Shown one piece after another: positions 36,601 through 50,009 of a stretch of 64,000 nucleotides of DNA. Under the pieces are notes generated by a model. That model ran no database searches and was not told where the DNA came from. It worked only from the letters and a program-made list of their open reading frames with translations. The DNA lies in NCBI GenBank assembly GCA_014529385.2, contig CM043942.1, forward strand, positions 109,759,141 to 109,823,140, in the 5' to 3' direction. This DNA is from Adiantum capillus-veneris (taxonomy: Eukaryota > Streptophyta > Polypodiopsida > Polypodiales > Pteridaceae). Every line of letters begins with the position of its first letter. The first letter of the stretch is position 1. The position numbers were made by a program, and so were the translations under genes.

Positions 36601-37631
36601 AGCTTCCATTCATTTCCGTTAGCAGTTTTGACAGAAACCGTATCTTTGCTGACAATCTCACAAGCTTCATCATCTCCCAAGTATACATACCCAAAATTAC
36701 CTTTGGTGTAGTCTTGGAAATGTTGCTTGTGTGGTGTCGCATGGAATGAAGCCCCGAAATCTACTATCCAGGAATTAGACACATTGTCTAATGAGAGAAT
36801 TAGAGCATCTTGCTCTACTTTTCCTGCCACATTGGCCTCAAATGTTGGCTTGTTGTCTTGAGACTCTGTCTCCTTCTTCTTCTTGGACCGGCAATCCTTC
36901 TTGACGTGGCCCTTCTTGTCGCAGTTTCAACATTCAAGAACTGACTTTGTGCGTGACTTGCTCCGTCTTGAGCGATCACGACCCTTTTGGTTTTTGAACC
37001 TCTCCTTGGGCCTTCCTCTTGTTTCCACTGACAATGCATCACTTGATGATTCTCTTGTGCTTCTCCTTCGTATTTCCTCGCTTAGGAGAACACCCACAAC
37101 ATCATCAAACTTAAGAGTATTTGTACTAGAGATAGAATTACTTACAGCCATCACAAGGCTGTCCCAACTATCCGGTAGAGATGATAGTATAAGGAGAGCT
37201 CGCACTTCGTCATCGAAATTGATTTTCACTGATCGAAGTTGATTTATGTTTGTGTTAAAGTCATTTAGGTGTTCTGCAACTGAACCATTCTCTGCCATCT
37301 TTAGATTGAACAAGCGCTTCATAAGAAATACCTTATTGGATGCTGATGGTTTCTCGTAGAAGTCGTCAAGTGACTTCATCAAGTTCTCCGTGGTCTTCAT
37401 CTCCGAAACATTGAAGGCCAGCGTTGATGCCAAGTTTAACCGGATTGTTCCCAGTGCCTTTCGATCAAGGACAATCCATGCTTCATCTGCCATTGTTGCG
37501 GGCTTCTTCGCAAGACCGCCTAGTGGCAAATAAAGGTCCTTCTAGTAGAGATAGTCTTCAATCTGCATCTTCCAATGTTGGTAGTTTTTGCCGTTGAACT
37601 TCTCGATCTTGAGCTTCCCTTTCTCCGCCAT
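33679..37631 (-). pseudogene. Copia-1 gag-pol
   Basis: ATG at 37631. A gag (UBN2-type) region runs to about 36930. The CCHC knuckle C.NCDKKGHVKKDC (about 36929-36886) has TGA in place of the Trp codon. Protease has IVDFGASFHAT (about 36765-36733). A GAG-pre-integrase region ends near 36250. The integrase core (36201-35416) has the D-D-E set in VHSDVWGP, LRSDNGGEY and QQNGILERMN. RT (35346-34519) has LYVDDM (about 34714-34697). RNase H (34281-33679) has ADADMPSD and TEAEYVA. Stops or frameshifts lie at about 37542 (TAG), 36929 (TGA), 36250, 35410, 34815 and 34285, so no complete protein is possible. The first two stops recur in copia-2. Confidence 0.93.
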
Positions 37632-37690
37632 AACTCCCACTCAATTCAAGGAATCCTTTCCTTGAGATAATTTAGCTACGAGCAAACCTT

Positions 37691-37702
37691 GCTCTGATAC
37701 CA
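37691..37702 (-). promoter_or_regulatory. Primer-binding site of copia-1
   Basis: TGGTATCAGAGC on the minus strand, two bases from the LTR. Complementary to initiator tRNA-Met. Confidence 0.92.
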
Positions 37703-37704
37703 GT

Positions 37705-37789
37705 TGTTAAGAAATAAGACATAGCTAAATAGATATTTGAGTAGATTACTTAATGGAAAGATATAGATTTCACACACAAGAGATTATAG

Positions 37790-37842
<53 letters not shown>

Positions 37843-38456
37843 CACAATATACGTGGTTCACCCAATGTGGGCTACGTCCACAGGAAAGCAACCACTCAAT
37901 GGCTTTAGCACTTCAAAATAAGAAGTAGTTTACAAGGGGATTAAACCCTTATAGAGCTCCCGCCTTGCTTCACTCTCACCACCTCACACTCACCTTGTTG
38001 CATCAACTTCACACTATAAAATGTGTGTAGAAATGGCCTCCTTTTATAGGCCAAAAGGGCTGCCCTCTCTTATGAGAGGCAGCCATGTGTAGCCGCCCTT
38101 GTACGAATAAGTCCAAATCGGACCCTCCAATCCGCCCATGTGTGGTCGCCCTTGAGAAGACAAGTCCGCTTTTGAATTCGGCCATCGGCCACTGGCCATT
38201 GACTACCAACCACCGGCCAACCGACCGGTTGTTTTCCGACCACTTTCCGACCGCCGTCCGGCCATAATATTCTGACGAAAAGGAATATTCCAACGAGGGA
38301 AAAAAAAGAAGTTGCCCCTGATTCTTGTTCGTGAAAATTTTGGTTTCCGGTGAGTGATTTTCCTTCACGCACGATGGCTTCTCCTCATAATGGGGGCCTT
38401 ACAAATGTGCGCTTTTACCACAGAAAATTACAAGGGTAAATCAGGCTCCATACTTA
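37705..38456 (-). repeat. 5' LTR of copia-1
   Basis: About 752 bp. It lacks a roughly 35-bp stretch present in the other LTR near 33500. It has (GA)n at 37795-37838. Its outer end is slightly altered. Confidence 0.9.
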
Positions 38457-40640
38457 CACAAGAACGGTTCACTTATGAGATTGATCTCGACCTACCAAGC
38501 ACAAGGCATCATACCACTCAACTACCAACATCATCTAGATTCCTTGGCATGCCAAATGAAGAATATCACTCAATTGTCATGAGTTTGAATATAGAGCAAA
38601 GACATCTTTATGATGATATCATGACACGAAAGAGAGTATATCCTAATGACACAATCCACCTCTTTTTAACAGGGGGGCCGAAACAGGAAAAACCTTTACT
38701 TTGCGTGCAATTGTCCAAGGCTTGGTCCGACACTATGCACCTTCGGTCGAAGGAAACATTGAACTTCCAACAGCATTGTTGATGGCGTATACAGGCAAAG
38801 CAGCGTTCAACCTTGGTGGCACAACAATTCACTCTGCATTGCGCCTTCCGTTAATGCTAACTGAGATGGTCCCTCTTTCCAATGACACCCTGAATGAACT
38901 ATCCCAAACATATATACGCAAACCTCAAACTAGTGTCTTTGATGAGGCTTCCTTAATAGGCAACAGACTGCTGTGTATTATTGACACAAGACTATGATCT
39001 ATAAAGCACAAACACAAAGAACCCTTTGGTGGTCTAGACGTTATCTTCTGTGGTGATCTTTACCAAGCAAGCCCTGCCCGCGATCGATGGATATTCAACG
39101 ACACAAACAATACACTTGACATCCTCACACCATCAAGCTGGAACACACATGTCACATGTGCTGAGCTAACAACACCAATGCGGAAATCAAATGAACTATT
39201 TATAGAGGTCTTAAATAGGATACGTGTTGTAGAGCAAACACAAATAGACTTGGCATTTATCAATGACACATTTGGAAACAACAACTTCGACATTTTTACA
39301 ACACCTCATCTTTTCTTCACAAATAAACTAAAGTCCAAGCACAACCAAACGGTCTTTGAGAACTTGCAAGAAACACCATACATCATCAAGGCCCATGACA
39401 AATTCCACAAAACATGCTCAAAGAACCTAGTCATTCCAAACAACCCTCAAGTAACTGTTGGATTATCCTCCATCCTTGAGCTAAAGCCAGGAATGATAGT
39501 CGAGCTTTATGCTAGCAATGTCAACGCACTTGAAGGTTTGGTGCATGGTGCGGATGGAATCTTCCAAACAACAAACAACAGAGAACAATCACTGATAGCT
39601 TGGGTGGAGTTCTTCGATATCTCAATTGGGAGAAGGCAAAGATCCCAAAATGCACATCTCTACCATGGAAACATAAAAAAACAATGGACACCAATACTTC
39701 AAGTCACAAAAAAATTTCAAGTAGGCAGAAACCCACTCAATCTAGTCTCAAGAACACAACTCCCAATATAAGCAGTGAACGCACGCACAATCCATAGATC
39801 CCAAGGCTTGACAATGGCAACAGTGGCATTTGACCCTAGTGGGATCCAATCTCATGGCTTGGTCTACACAGCTCTGTCACGTATCAAAGACCCTAAAAAT
39901 CTGCATATTCTTAGTCCCATTCTCAAGAACGATATCAAAACTGCCCCCATAGTTCTGAAAGAAATCAAACGCCTTCCGACAGATGCTAAGTGGTCCTACT
40001 TGAACGAACCCCTGGTTGTAATTGGGCAAACACACCACATTGTTGCATCATTAAACATTGTCTCAATCAACAAACACATTGACCACATCAAGGGCGACCC
40101 AAACTTCATGTCATCCAGTATCTTGTGCTTCCAAGAAACAAAACAAAAGAAAGGAACAAACCCCTTGACACATCAGACTTTGAGCATATTCAACATTATA
40201 ATGGTTATGGTCTATCTATATTCCACCATCCAAGCATTCAATCCATATCCCAAAAAATTATCTCAAGAGTAGGACTTGAAATAATGGATGTGACTTTCTC
40301 TTTCAGAAATAAAACTTCAACTCATATCCATGTCATGAATGTATACAAGTCACCCAAGACACTAATAAAGACACTTCTTTTAGAACTCTAGCACTTGATA
40401 CAAGAAAATGATAAAGAAAACTTGAGCATCATATTAGGAGACTTCAACATCGATATCGACACCACAAACACCCAATACCAACATTTGGAATCTCTACTTC
40501 ATTCAGAGAACTATCGGCAACAAATTAAAGAAACAACAACCATCTAGAATTCAATGCTAGACCATATTTGGGTGAGAAGACAACAAATTCACTACAGTTG
40601 TGGCACAAGATTTTGCCTTTGGTCAAGTCATTCGATCACA
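38457..40640 (+). pseudogene. Helitron-type PIF1 helicase with C-terminal AP-endonuclease-like domain, 5'-truncated
   Basis: Helicase motifs in order: LTGG..TGKTFTLRA Walker A at 38664-38705 (frameshift in the G run at 38672), AYTGKAAFNLGGTTIHS (38787-38837), Walker B VFDEAS (38936-38953), GG.DVIFCGDLYQASP (39028-39075), TIHRSQGLT (39787-39813) and VYTALSR (39862-39882). Stops are at 38996-38998 and 39769-39771. From about 40030 the same strand encodes an endonuclease/exonuclease/phosphatase-like region: SLNIVSIN (40048-40071), LCFQETK (40124-40144), GDFNID (about 40438-40455) and LDHIWV (about 40556-40573), with more frame breaks. The Rep nickase half is missing; copia-1 lies at the break. 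A helicase plus endonuclease order is known from RepHelEN Helitrons and Helentrons. Confidence 0.78.
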
Positions 40641-40649
40641 TATATACTA

Positions 40650-42333
40650 CTTCCAAAATAAATAGAGCAAAGATCATTGGAAGGGCCAACTCCCCTCCCT
40701 TCCCCCACCAACCCATCAAAGCAAAGGAAATCTACATTCATGCCTCCAAACTATCTCTCTCGATGTGTATCAACTCATTCAACCATGTGTATCAAACAAA
40801 AATTGTGTAACCTACTACCATTTTGTCAACATAGTTTTTTCCCTGCTCGATCTCGAATCTGACCATGCGTATACAACAATTACTTCATCTCTAAAATGTT
40901 TGTCTTCAGTTTAGTTTTGCTAAAAGGGACTGGACATTTTGATTTTGTCACTTTTTCAAATAAAATGCTCCACAACTACAAATTCGGGCATGCCAAACCA
41001 GTTGCTATTATATTCAATGGATTGCCACCTGCCTCTCTTTCTAGGTTAATTTTTGCTTTCCATTTCTTGTTTGCAAAACAAATTCCTATGGAAGGCCTCG
41101 TGATTTTATCACTTTTTTTCCTCTTGTTAACCCTGCTCTAACAAGGACTACTTGCCTAGCACTTTGGCACGATCTATAAGCAGAGGCAGTAGTTAGTCCA
41201 ACTCCAACACCTCAAGGCTTAGCATGAGCTTGAGGGTGTTTTGTAAATACTGTGTTCACTCAAAAATTGTGAGTTTTGAAATTAAAAAAGGATAGATAGG
41301 CAATAGTTAGGCCATCTCCGTTGTGTAGGGCCTCCTTGGCTTAACCCCCGCCACATTCCCTCATTTAACTTTACGTCGAAGATTTTATTTGGAGCAAGCT
41401 CATAGAGATGTTTTGCCTTTGTATAATTTTGATTGCTGGTTCTCCATGGTCATCATGGTGATAAAGTTTTTGTCAAGTATAAAGTCCCTCTAGACCCCAT
41501 TGTTTTAGGTCTAGAGTTGAGCGTATTGTTAGCCAATCTATGCACTTTGTGAGTTTAAGTGTTTAGCTGAGCATCGCGTACAGTTGAGTCTTAACTATTC
41601 AATCATTTTCCTTCGATTTTGTTGTTCTTTTCCATTATTGTTATTAATTAAGCTGTTGACTATGATGCAATAGTTGTATACAAGAGTGAGGCTTCTAACA
41701 ATACATTGTTTTGGAAGACACCACCTAGAGCATGATACACTACAAAGTTCTCTCTACAATGGCAAACTAGATATCTTGATTTTGAAGTAACAGGAGGGAT
41801 TACACCAACATTTACATATTTTGAAGAGGTCTCATAGTGAACCTTGGTAATCCAAGATTATGGACTCACACAGTTTAGCACTATAAAGAACATCAATGAG
41901 GATAGATAGGTAGTGGTATTTGAATCATATTATATTAGGGGCAAGTTGTACATGATAATGCAGCATGATTCTCTACACTACAAGCCTCTCAAGACTATTT
42001 GAGAGAAGGATGTGCTCCATGGGCAATGCTCGAGTGGCAATGTCATGAGGTACATTTCCAAGAGCCACACACAAAGTGCTTTTTCTTTGACACTTTTGTA
42101 ACAAGAGCATTAACTAGCTGAAAGCATGCAATGGTGGTACAAAAGGGACTGTCCTTGACACAACATGGGCTTGGTGGTTCATTTGTGTATAAATTGGACC
42201 TTTTAATTGGAAATGGAGAGGGGCCATATACTTCTTTGTTTTTAGACGTTTCACTATTTGGAGGGGCCATCCAAGAGAGGAGGTGGGGGGAGAGGGCTAG
42301 ACCCACATTATGGTTATTGGCTTTCACAAAACC

Positions 42334-42416
<83 letters not shown>

Positions 42417-42575
42417 CCGACAAGCTGAGCCATGGTTTTGCAAAGGATAAATGGATAAGATAATTGAATTGACTAGCTGTTGCATCTCTTTCTCTCTCTC
42501 TCTCACTCTCTGCGCCAAAAAGATGCACACAAAAACCTCGTTTTAATTGATGTTTATTGACCACTGCTACATCTC

Positions 42576-42655
<80 letters not shown>

Positions 42656-43028
42656 TTGCTCCTTGCCAATGGACAATACTACAAGAGTTTACTGCTCGAG
42701 TGACTCACAACTACTCCCTTTCGACGAGCTGGATGAGGAGGAATCACACATGGATGAAAAGATACAAAACCATCCCATTGTCAGTTCCATTGAGACATGT
42801 GTCACTAATCAAGCTTTTCTTTGTGATTATTGGGCTGCAAAGAAATGCGAACAGAGAAGGAAATAATGAAATCCTTCTTTTGCACTTGGATTACCAAAAG
42901 CCAGGTCAAGGAAGAACATTTTTGCAGTGGTGGCACGATGTTGGTGCCAGCAAACACTTCCTCAAGGAAGCTCAAGGCACACAATAGAGAGTGTGTTACT
43001 TAGTGTGCAATGAAAAAGATAGATAGCT
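40650..43028. other. No gene recognised; long simple repeats
   Basis: Contains the 81-bp pure (CT)n at 42333-42414, a shorter CT run at 42488-42505 and (GT)n at 42573-42655. The region between 41150 and 42330 has only short frames. An inverted copy of the dispersed motif lies at 41094-41131. It may be Helitron 3' sequence or intergenic DNA; no Helitron 3' end (hairpin plus CTRR) could be identified. Confidence 0.6.
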
Positions 43029-43176
43029 CTAGAGTGATGGGCATATATACAATGCTCGGGGGAAAAAACCTCCTAAAGAGGGAAAAAATGCCCCGACGGT
43101 CCTAGTGTGTTCACACACATCACTACCCCATGTATATGGTAACAAATCCCCCCTGGAGTGATGCGGTGAACGAGAG

Positions 43177-46100
43177 CTAGCACATGAGTAAAGGGAAGTG
43201 CCATGCCCTGAGGACATGATCAGTCCACAAAGGGGGGGGTAAGCCCAAAGCTTTGCGGAAAGCTTCAAGCTTCTTAGGAGACAATGCCTTTGTGAAAAGA
43301 TCTGCAAGGTTGTCCTGTGTTGGCACATAAGCCAAGCTAATCTCTCCTGCTGAGAGCCTCTCCCTGACATAGTGGTAATGCACCTCAATGTGCTTTGTGC
43401 GAGCATGAAAAACTGGGTTCCTTGCAACTGCCAATGCACTCTAACTGTCAGTGTAGATAGTGTTGGTAGTGTCCTGTCCAACACCCAAATCAACCATAAG
43501 GCATCTGAGCCATACAGACTCAACCGTAGCCGTGAAGACTTCCCTGTACTCATCCTCACAACTCAAAGTGGCCAAAATAGGTTGCTTCTTGCTCAACCAT
43601 GATATACATGAACTGCCAAGCATGAAACAAAAACCACTTGTGGACACTCGCGTCAAAACAACCAGCCCAATTTGAGTCCAAAAAAGCATATAAGTCTGGC
43701 GGCAATGATCCCTCCTTGGGATAAAACAAGCCAAGATGTAAAGTGCCACTAAGGTAGCGGAAAATTCTCTTGACAGCCTGCCAATGCTTAGACCCTAGGC
43801 TATGCATAAATCTGTTGACCTGTGAGACTGCAAACTGAATATCTCGCCTCGTGTTGCATACATAAATGAGGCAACCAATAGCAGTTTGGTAAAGAGTGAC
43901 ATCAGCAGGATTGCCAGCATCATGTAGACTCAACTTCAAACCTGTTTCCGTGGGAGTGGCAATAGGTTTGCAATCCTCAAGTCCAAACGTACATAGCAAT
44001 GTCTCTATGTAACTTTTCTAACACATGGCAATTCCACCATCACACTGCTTAAACTGTATGCCCAAATAATGATGCAACAACCCCAAATCTTTCATCTTGA
44101 AAGTCGCATTCAAATCAGTCTTAAATTCAATAATATGTCTCTCATTTGGTTCAGTGATCAGCAAGTCATCTACATAAAGAACCACAATGAGAAGTACATC
44201 ACCCTCACGCTCTATATACAATGTGCTTTCTGTTGGACTGTTACGAAAGCCTCGTTTGACCAAATGAGTGTCAGATTTCTCATACCAAGCACGAGGAGAT
44301 TGCTTCAACCCATACAAAGCCTTCTTACATCTGCACACTTTGTCCTCTTGTCCTTTTATGACAAAACCGTGAGGCTGCGTTACATAAACTTCCTCAAATA
44401 TATCACCATTCAAGAAAGCAGTAACAATGTCTGATTGATGTGCTAATGCACATAGAAAACGCACAGTAGTCATACGACAAGTGGGATCAAAGGTCTCTTC
44501 ATAATCTATGCCTTTTTGTTGTGCATAACCCTTTGCAACAAGTTGAGCCTTATGGCGATCAATCTCACCATCCGGCTTGCGTTTCAACTTGTAAACCCAC
44601 TTCATACCAATGGCCTTTTGCCCAGGAGGCAAATCACATAAAGTCCATGTGTCATTTTCTATAAGTGCATCATATTCTGATTGCATGGCAGCATACTAAT
44701 TTTTTGAATTTTGTGCTTCATCAAAAGACAGAGGCTCCTCAACATCATGTAAGCTAGACACAGCCAAAGCATAACAATCTGATGCATAAGATGCATGGCG
44801 AGAGTCTGAACGAGTACGACTAGACAAAGGTGCATCCAATTTACTGTCACACAAAGTGTGCACTATCCATTTGGCATACCTCTAGCCTGCTCATTTTCAG
44901 CCCTTTCCTCATCAAGCACATCATGTACATCTGCATCAGTAATAGGCTGATATGTAACATTTTCCAAAACCCCCATAGGTTGTATATTTGCCTCATTGGA
45001 ACTTACATTCGTATTTCCACCACTGAAAAGAGGCAACAAAGTGTCATAAATGTCCAGTGAGCTTACATTATTGTCTCTTGTACATAACAGCAAGGGCTGG
45101 ACAGAATCTTCCACAAACACTACATCCCGTGAAACCAGAATACGTTTTGTTTACGGATGATACAACCTGTAACCTTTAATTTCAGCACTATAACCAACAA
45201 AAATACATTTGAGAGCCTTATCATCCAATTTTCTGCGCTGTGTTTGTGACACCAAAGCATATGCCAAACAACCAAAAACACGCATGTGCTCAATAGAAGG
45301 CTTTCTATCGCCATGATTCATATGGAGTAATAGACTGCAAAGCTTTTGTAGGACACCTGTTTAGTACATAAGTGGCACACATGATGGCCTCAAGCCAAAA
45401 AGAATGCGGCAAAGCTTGACTTTTGACCATACATTGTGCCATTTCCGTAAGTGACCTATTTTTCCTATCAACAACACCATTTTGTTGAGGTGTATAAGGC
45501 ACTGTATGTTGGTGTTTTATCCCATGACTAGCCAGAAATGCATTGAGTTCATGAGACATATACTCCCCCCCTCGATCGGAACGGAGGGTGCCCATAGTAC
45601 ATTTCGAGACATTTTCAGACATATCCAGAAATTTTTTGAAGCACATAAAAACTTCGGACTTCACTTTAAGCGGAAATACCCATGCATGCCTAGAGTAATC
45701 ATCAATGAAAGTCATGAAGTAAAGGTTATTGCCCAAGGATGGAGTTTGCATGGGCCCACAAACATCACTATGCACAAGCTGCAACCTGCATGTGGCCCGA
45801 ACTGAACCATCCTTTGGAAACTTAGAACGCTGCATCTTACCCAAAATACAGCCTTCACAAACATTTTGACAGGTGCTTCAAGAGGCGGCAAAGAAGCAAC
45901 CATATCAATTTCTGCAAGCGCAGCAAACTGGCAAAATTCAGATGACCAAAACGTGCATTTTTTTTCATCTAAAATAGCCCTTGAATCTGCAATTGCATTT
46001 GCAAAATTTTGTCCACACTTGTCATACAAAGTGAGCTTATACAGCCCACGTTGGGATGGGGGAAAAGGATACAACACCCTGCACACAATACACTGCCTCT

Positions 46101-48837
46101 CTATAGCCCAAGGTAATAGTCCGCACCCCTACCCACACAGAATCACACACACATGCACACTATCTGCCGACCTTCACAACACAAACCGCCCTTGAGCAAT
46201 CACGACTACCCACCACATGAACACTTCAGTATAATAAATCCATCAACAAACCCTCAGATCCTGACACCAATGGATGCCTACAATTCCCCAACTTTTGACT
46301 GCACTCACACCGGGAGACGACACACATGCTAACCATCCCCAAGACTTCGCTCAGACAATCTCTCTTCCTCTCTCTTTGCACACACACATACTATCCGGAG
46401 CCGCAGCTACCATGGATCTTCGGCAAAAGACAAGACGAAGAATAGATTGGAGCCGACTAACAACCGTAAGTTCACTTATGCATAAAAAACCTCGGAACAA
46501 TGATGCGGGCTATCGCCCGTGCATAATGCAGCATCCACGCTTCCTTCACCCTTACACAAAACCCTGGTGGTTCTTTCCTTGCTCCCGAACTTGCCTTCCC
46601 CGTTGACCTCCTTCGCGGGTTCCTTTTGGTGGCTTCTTCCTTCCATAGACTACCCCAAGGCAGCCCTCCCCACCTCTGCAAGGTGGCTCTTTGCTTTTCT
46701 CGGCCCTCCCTTGGTGGTCTCTCTCTGTAAACTACGCCACCCCGTGGCGGTCCTCTTCCTTTGATGGGCTGTAGCCCTGGCAGCCCTCCTTCTCTGCAAC
46801 CTGCCCTACTCTTGGCCTCCCAAACTGCATGCAGATCACGTCCTTGAGTTCCCCCCTTCCTGGCATGCCACCCTCTGTTTGTGGAAACCCTGGCTCATGG
46901 CGACCCTCTCGTCAAGCCAACCCCGCTCCCTGCATAGTGGGTTGCCGCTCCCTGAATAGTGGGCTGCTCCCCTCCTGATATCCAACTCCAGCCCTCAATT
47001 TTTTTGTTCGGCTGAACCTGGCCATTCGCCCTCCTGCATGGCCCCCCAGTGGCAGAAACCTGCATCCAGATGATGCAACATGTCTTGGCAATCTTCAGTT
47101 CTTTGCATGTCGGGCCTTCTAAAAAAAATGCCACCTTGTGACTGCAGACATATATCCTTTTTTTTTGTTTTAATAGCTCAAAGCTATTTTTATTTTGAAC
47201 CTTGCTTGGCGATTGGTCCCACGCTCGCTATCGATAGTTGAAAAACTTCCCATAGCTTATCATCATCCCCATGTCGATCACCTTCGAGCAAAAGCAACCC
47301 CACCATACCCTGAAACCTTGCTTTGGAACCAAGGCCTTAACGGCTCCAACCAAACATAACTAACCCGCAAAAGTAAAATCTCGGTTGCTTTGATGCTTGC
47401 CGATAATGGCGACCGCAACAAGCAGTGGCCGCTCCGAATCCCAATGCAACCATAATAGATGGCCACATTCAAGCTTTGGTTTAGACTCGATCTCCAAAAT
47501 AGCTCCGAATAACAAGCCAAACAAAACATGCCATAGAGTAAACGGTGACTATATCTCATGTAGCTGCAAACATCTTGATCATTAGAGGCCCAAAATCATT
47601 GCTTGACCTGTAAAGTGCCACATCTAGCATACACATCCTCACAGTAGAGTCTCCTGCCGACACCTCGATCCAGATCCCATATCATAAACTTGATGGTACC
47701 TGCATCCAGCACTCCTCGTCCCATTTCCAAGCTTGTGATATCTGCCTTTGCTCCCGCCACCTGTGATTGGATGAAACATTGACATCTATCCACTAGCAAG
47801 TGCCCCATCTCTGTGCACCTGTCCCCTAACTGCATCAAAGACCTTCCCAATGCTCCCGTCATCTGCCTGCGAACTTCCATGCCTGGACCTCTTGCACTTC
47901 CATAGGTCGACCATCTTAAGCTGTACCAACGGCACAAAAGCCCAGATGCAACGATTTCATCACCAAAACTGAGATCATGAACTGCACATCTGTTATCCAC
48001 AAATTTGACTACAAGTCCAAGTATAGCAAGTGCAGATACAGACAAAAGATTCTTCTTGATCCCAGGTACATAAAGTGCATCAACAAGTGCGAAAGAACTG
48101 CCATTAGCAGCAGTAAGCACAATCTTTCCAACTCCTTGAACCGGATAAGAGGCATTGTTGGCACAAGTGATTGAATTCCCATGAGGGACAAACTCGAGAG
48201 AGGTGAACAATTAACGATGTGAGATAATGTGCTTTGTAGCACCACTGTTGAAATACCACACATGTGAATTTGCAGCAACTGACAAGCATGCATCATGGAC
48301 AACAGGATTGTAAGTGCACTCTACGCTAAAAGCCCATTCTGCATCAACATCAGCAACACAGTCTCCTTTCACAAAAGACTCAACAATGGCTGCATTTGTA
48401 GTGGAACTAGCATTTGCAGTGGAACCACCCTCTTTCTTCTTAGCCTCTTTGGCCTTCAACGTAGGACACGACTTGATCAAGTGATCATTAGCTTTACAAT
48501 AATGGCAACACATTTTCTTTTTGCCCTTATCACCAAAATTTCCCGACGAATTGCTGCCAGCAAAAGCATTAGGAACATAATTTTTTCCACTCGCAGCAGA
48601 ACCATAAGAAGTGGTTGTATTGCTGTTACCACCCTTTCTTTGAGAAGCAATAAAAGCCTATTTGACTGCAGCTGCCTAGTCCTGTTTTTTTCTAGAAAGT
48701 GACTCTTGCAACAGTAATGTGCATAATGCATCAAACTTGACAACTTCAAGATTTCCTTGAGTCATAAGTCTCCAAGTACTAGCAAAATTCTGGTAAGAAT
48801 CTGGTAAGGCATCAAGAACAGCTTCAAATCCACATCC
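43177..48837 (-). pseudogene. Old Ty1/copia polyprotein, copia-3, without recognisable LTRs
   Basis: From right to left: the end of gag (LPDSY motif, about 48837-48680), CCHC knuckle CHYCKANDHLIKSC (about 48507-48466), protease start VWYFNSGATKHI (about 48259-48224; the catalytic Asp of DSGA reads Asn), GAG-pre-integrase (46086-45850), integrase core (45844-45305, LVHSDVCGP, LRSDRGGEY, QQNGVVDRKN), RT (44686-44018, LYVDDLL at about 44179) and RNase H (43999-43177). Many stops and frameshifts. It is a different copia lineage from copia-1 and copia-2. It is interrupted at about 46070-47945 by unrelated sequence. Its gag side ends abruptly beside the histone-like gene at 48848. Confidence 0.88.
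46070..47945. other. Unidentified insertion in copia-3
   Basis: The copia-3 frame stops after EIVASG at about 47948 and resumes with RGLYKL at about 46062. In an intact copia the two are adjacent. The intervening 1.9 kb is GC-richer with CCT-rich parts (46550-46900) and a T-run at 47157-47167. No TIR, LTR or coding domain could be seen. A frame at 47596-47950 is open but unrecognised. Confidence 0.55.
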
Positions 48838-49859
48838 CCAACCACAAGTGGATAATTCAGTGCCCCAGCCTGCTCCAAACACCCTAGAGCCTCCCCAACC
48901 ATCAAATCCAGATGATCAAAGCAACATGCGACACATATTTGGAGGTCTCGACAATTTAATCCATACCACTCGCACACCTCTTCCAGATCCCCCACCGATT
49001 TCACCTCTTCGCAGAGCAACGCAAGAAACAGAAGAGGTATATCGAGGTCCGCTTCAAAATCTACCGCCATCGCCTGCTCTACCACAACCACTGGTGCTCA
49101 GGCCACCCCACATACTACGTCGTGAAAGTTTCCATCGTGAATCAAAGAAAGAGTAATCAAGGTAATACCAGGCGACCAGGTATCTAAAGCAAAAGAGGCC
49201 AAGGAGGAAAAGACAAAGGGAGAGGGAAAAGAAAGAGGCAACTGAAAAGGAAGCCGTTAGAGTACAAGAAGAGCAGAGAAGACAGAGAGAGCAAGAGGAA
49301 AGGCAAAGAGCTGAGACCGAGAGAGCTCATTTGGCCAACTTACAAGCACGAGAAGAGGTAGAGAAGAAGGTGGCACAAGATAGAGCTCAAGCCACCCAAC
49401 AAGCAAAGGCTGGGAGCTCAAAGCCTTCAAAAATCTCTCAGAGAGCCAAGCAATGTGCAAAAAGAAAAAGGGACAAGGTGACACTAGAAGAGCAACAAAC
49501 CCAAGAGGAGAGGAGGAAAAAATACAAAGATGATCCTCGTCAATGGGCTAGGCAGGCGGCTCCTCCACCACCACCAACAACACAGAAAAAGCGGAGATGG
49601 AGGCCAGGCACAATGGCTCTGCGTGAGATAAAAAAATACCAAAAGAGCAATGAGCCAATCATACCCAAAGCGGCCTTCTCTTGGGTGGTGAGAGAGATGA
49701 TAGATGAATATAGTGATTCCGTTACAAGAATACAACGTGCAGCTTTACTCGCCTTACAGGATGCCACCAAAGATATTTTGGTGCAGCTTTTTCAAGATGG
49801 CATCTCCTATATGGCGCATGCAAAGGGTGTAACTTTAAAGAATACAGATTTAGCGTTAG

Positions 49860-49938
49860 TGTTAGGAAATAAGACGTAGCTAAATAGATAATTGAGTAGA
49901 TTACTTAATGGAGAGAGACAGATTTATATACACGAGAT

Positions 49939-50009
<71 letters not shown>

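Larger units (their letters stand above)
32893..38456 (-). mobile_element. Ty1/copia LTR retrotransposon, copia-1
   Basis: LTRs 32893-33684 (3') and 37705-about 38456 (5') begin TGTTAAGAAATAAGAC. Gag, protease, integrase, RT and RNase H follow in copia order on the minus strand. The left LTR ends CTTAACA; the right one reads CTTACACA at the same place, so its last bases are altered. No target duplication is visible: the left flank is AAACA, and the right flank is inside a helicase gene. The two flanks seem unrelated, which suggests rearrangement after insertion. It is about 5.56 kb. Confidence 0.93.

Noticed and set aside
42547-42987. Frame starting with Cys-Val repeats
   Set aside because: Product of a (GT)n tract; the rest has no recognisable domain.
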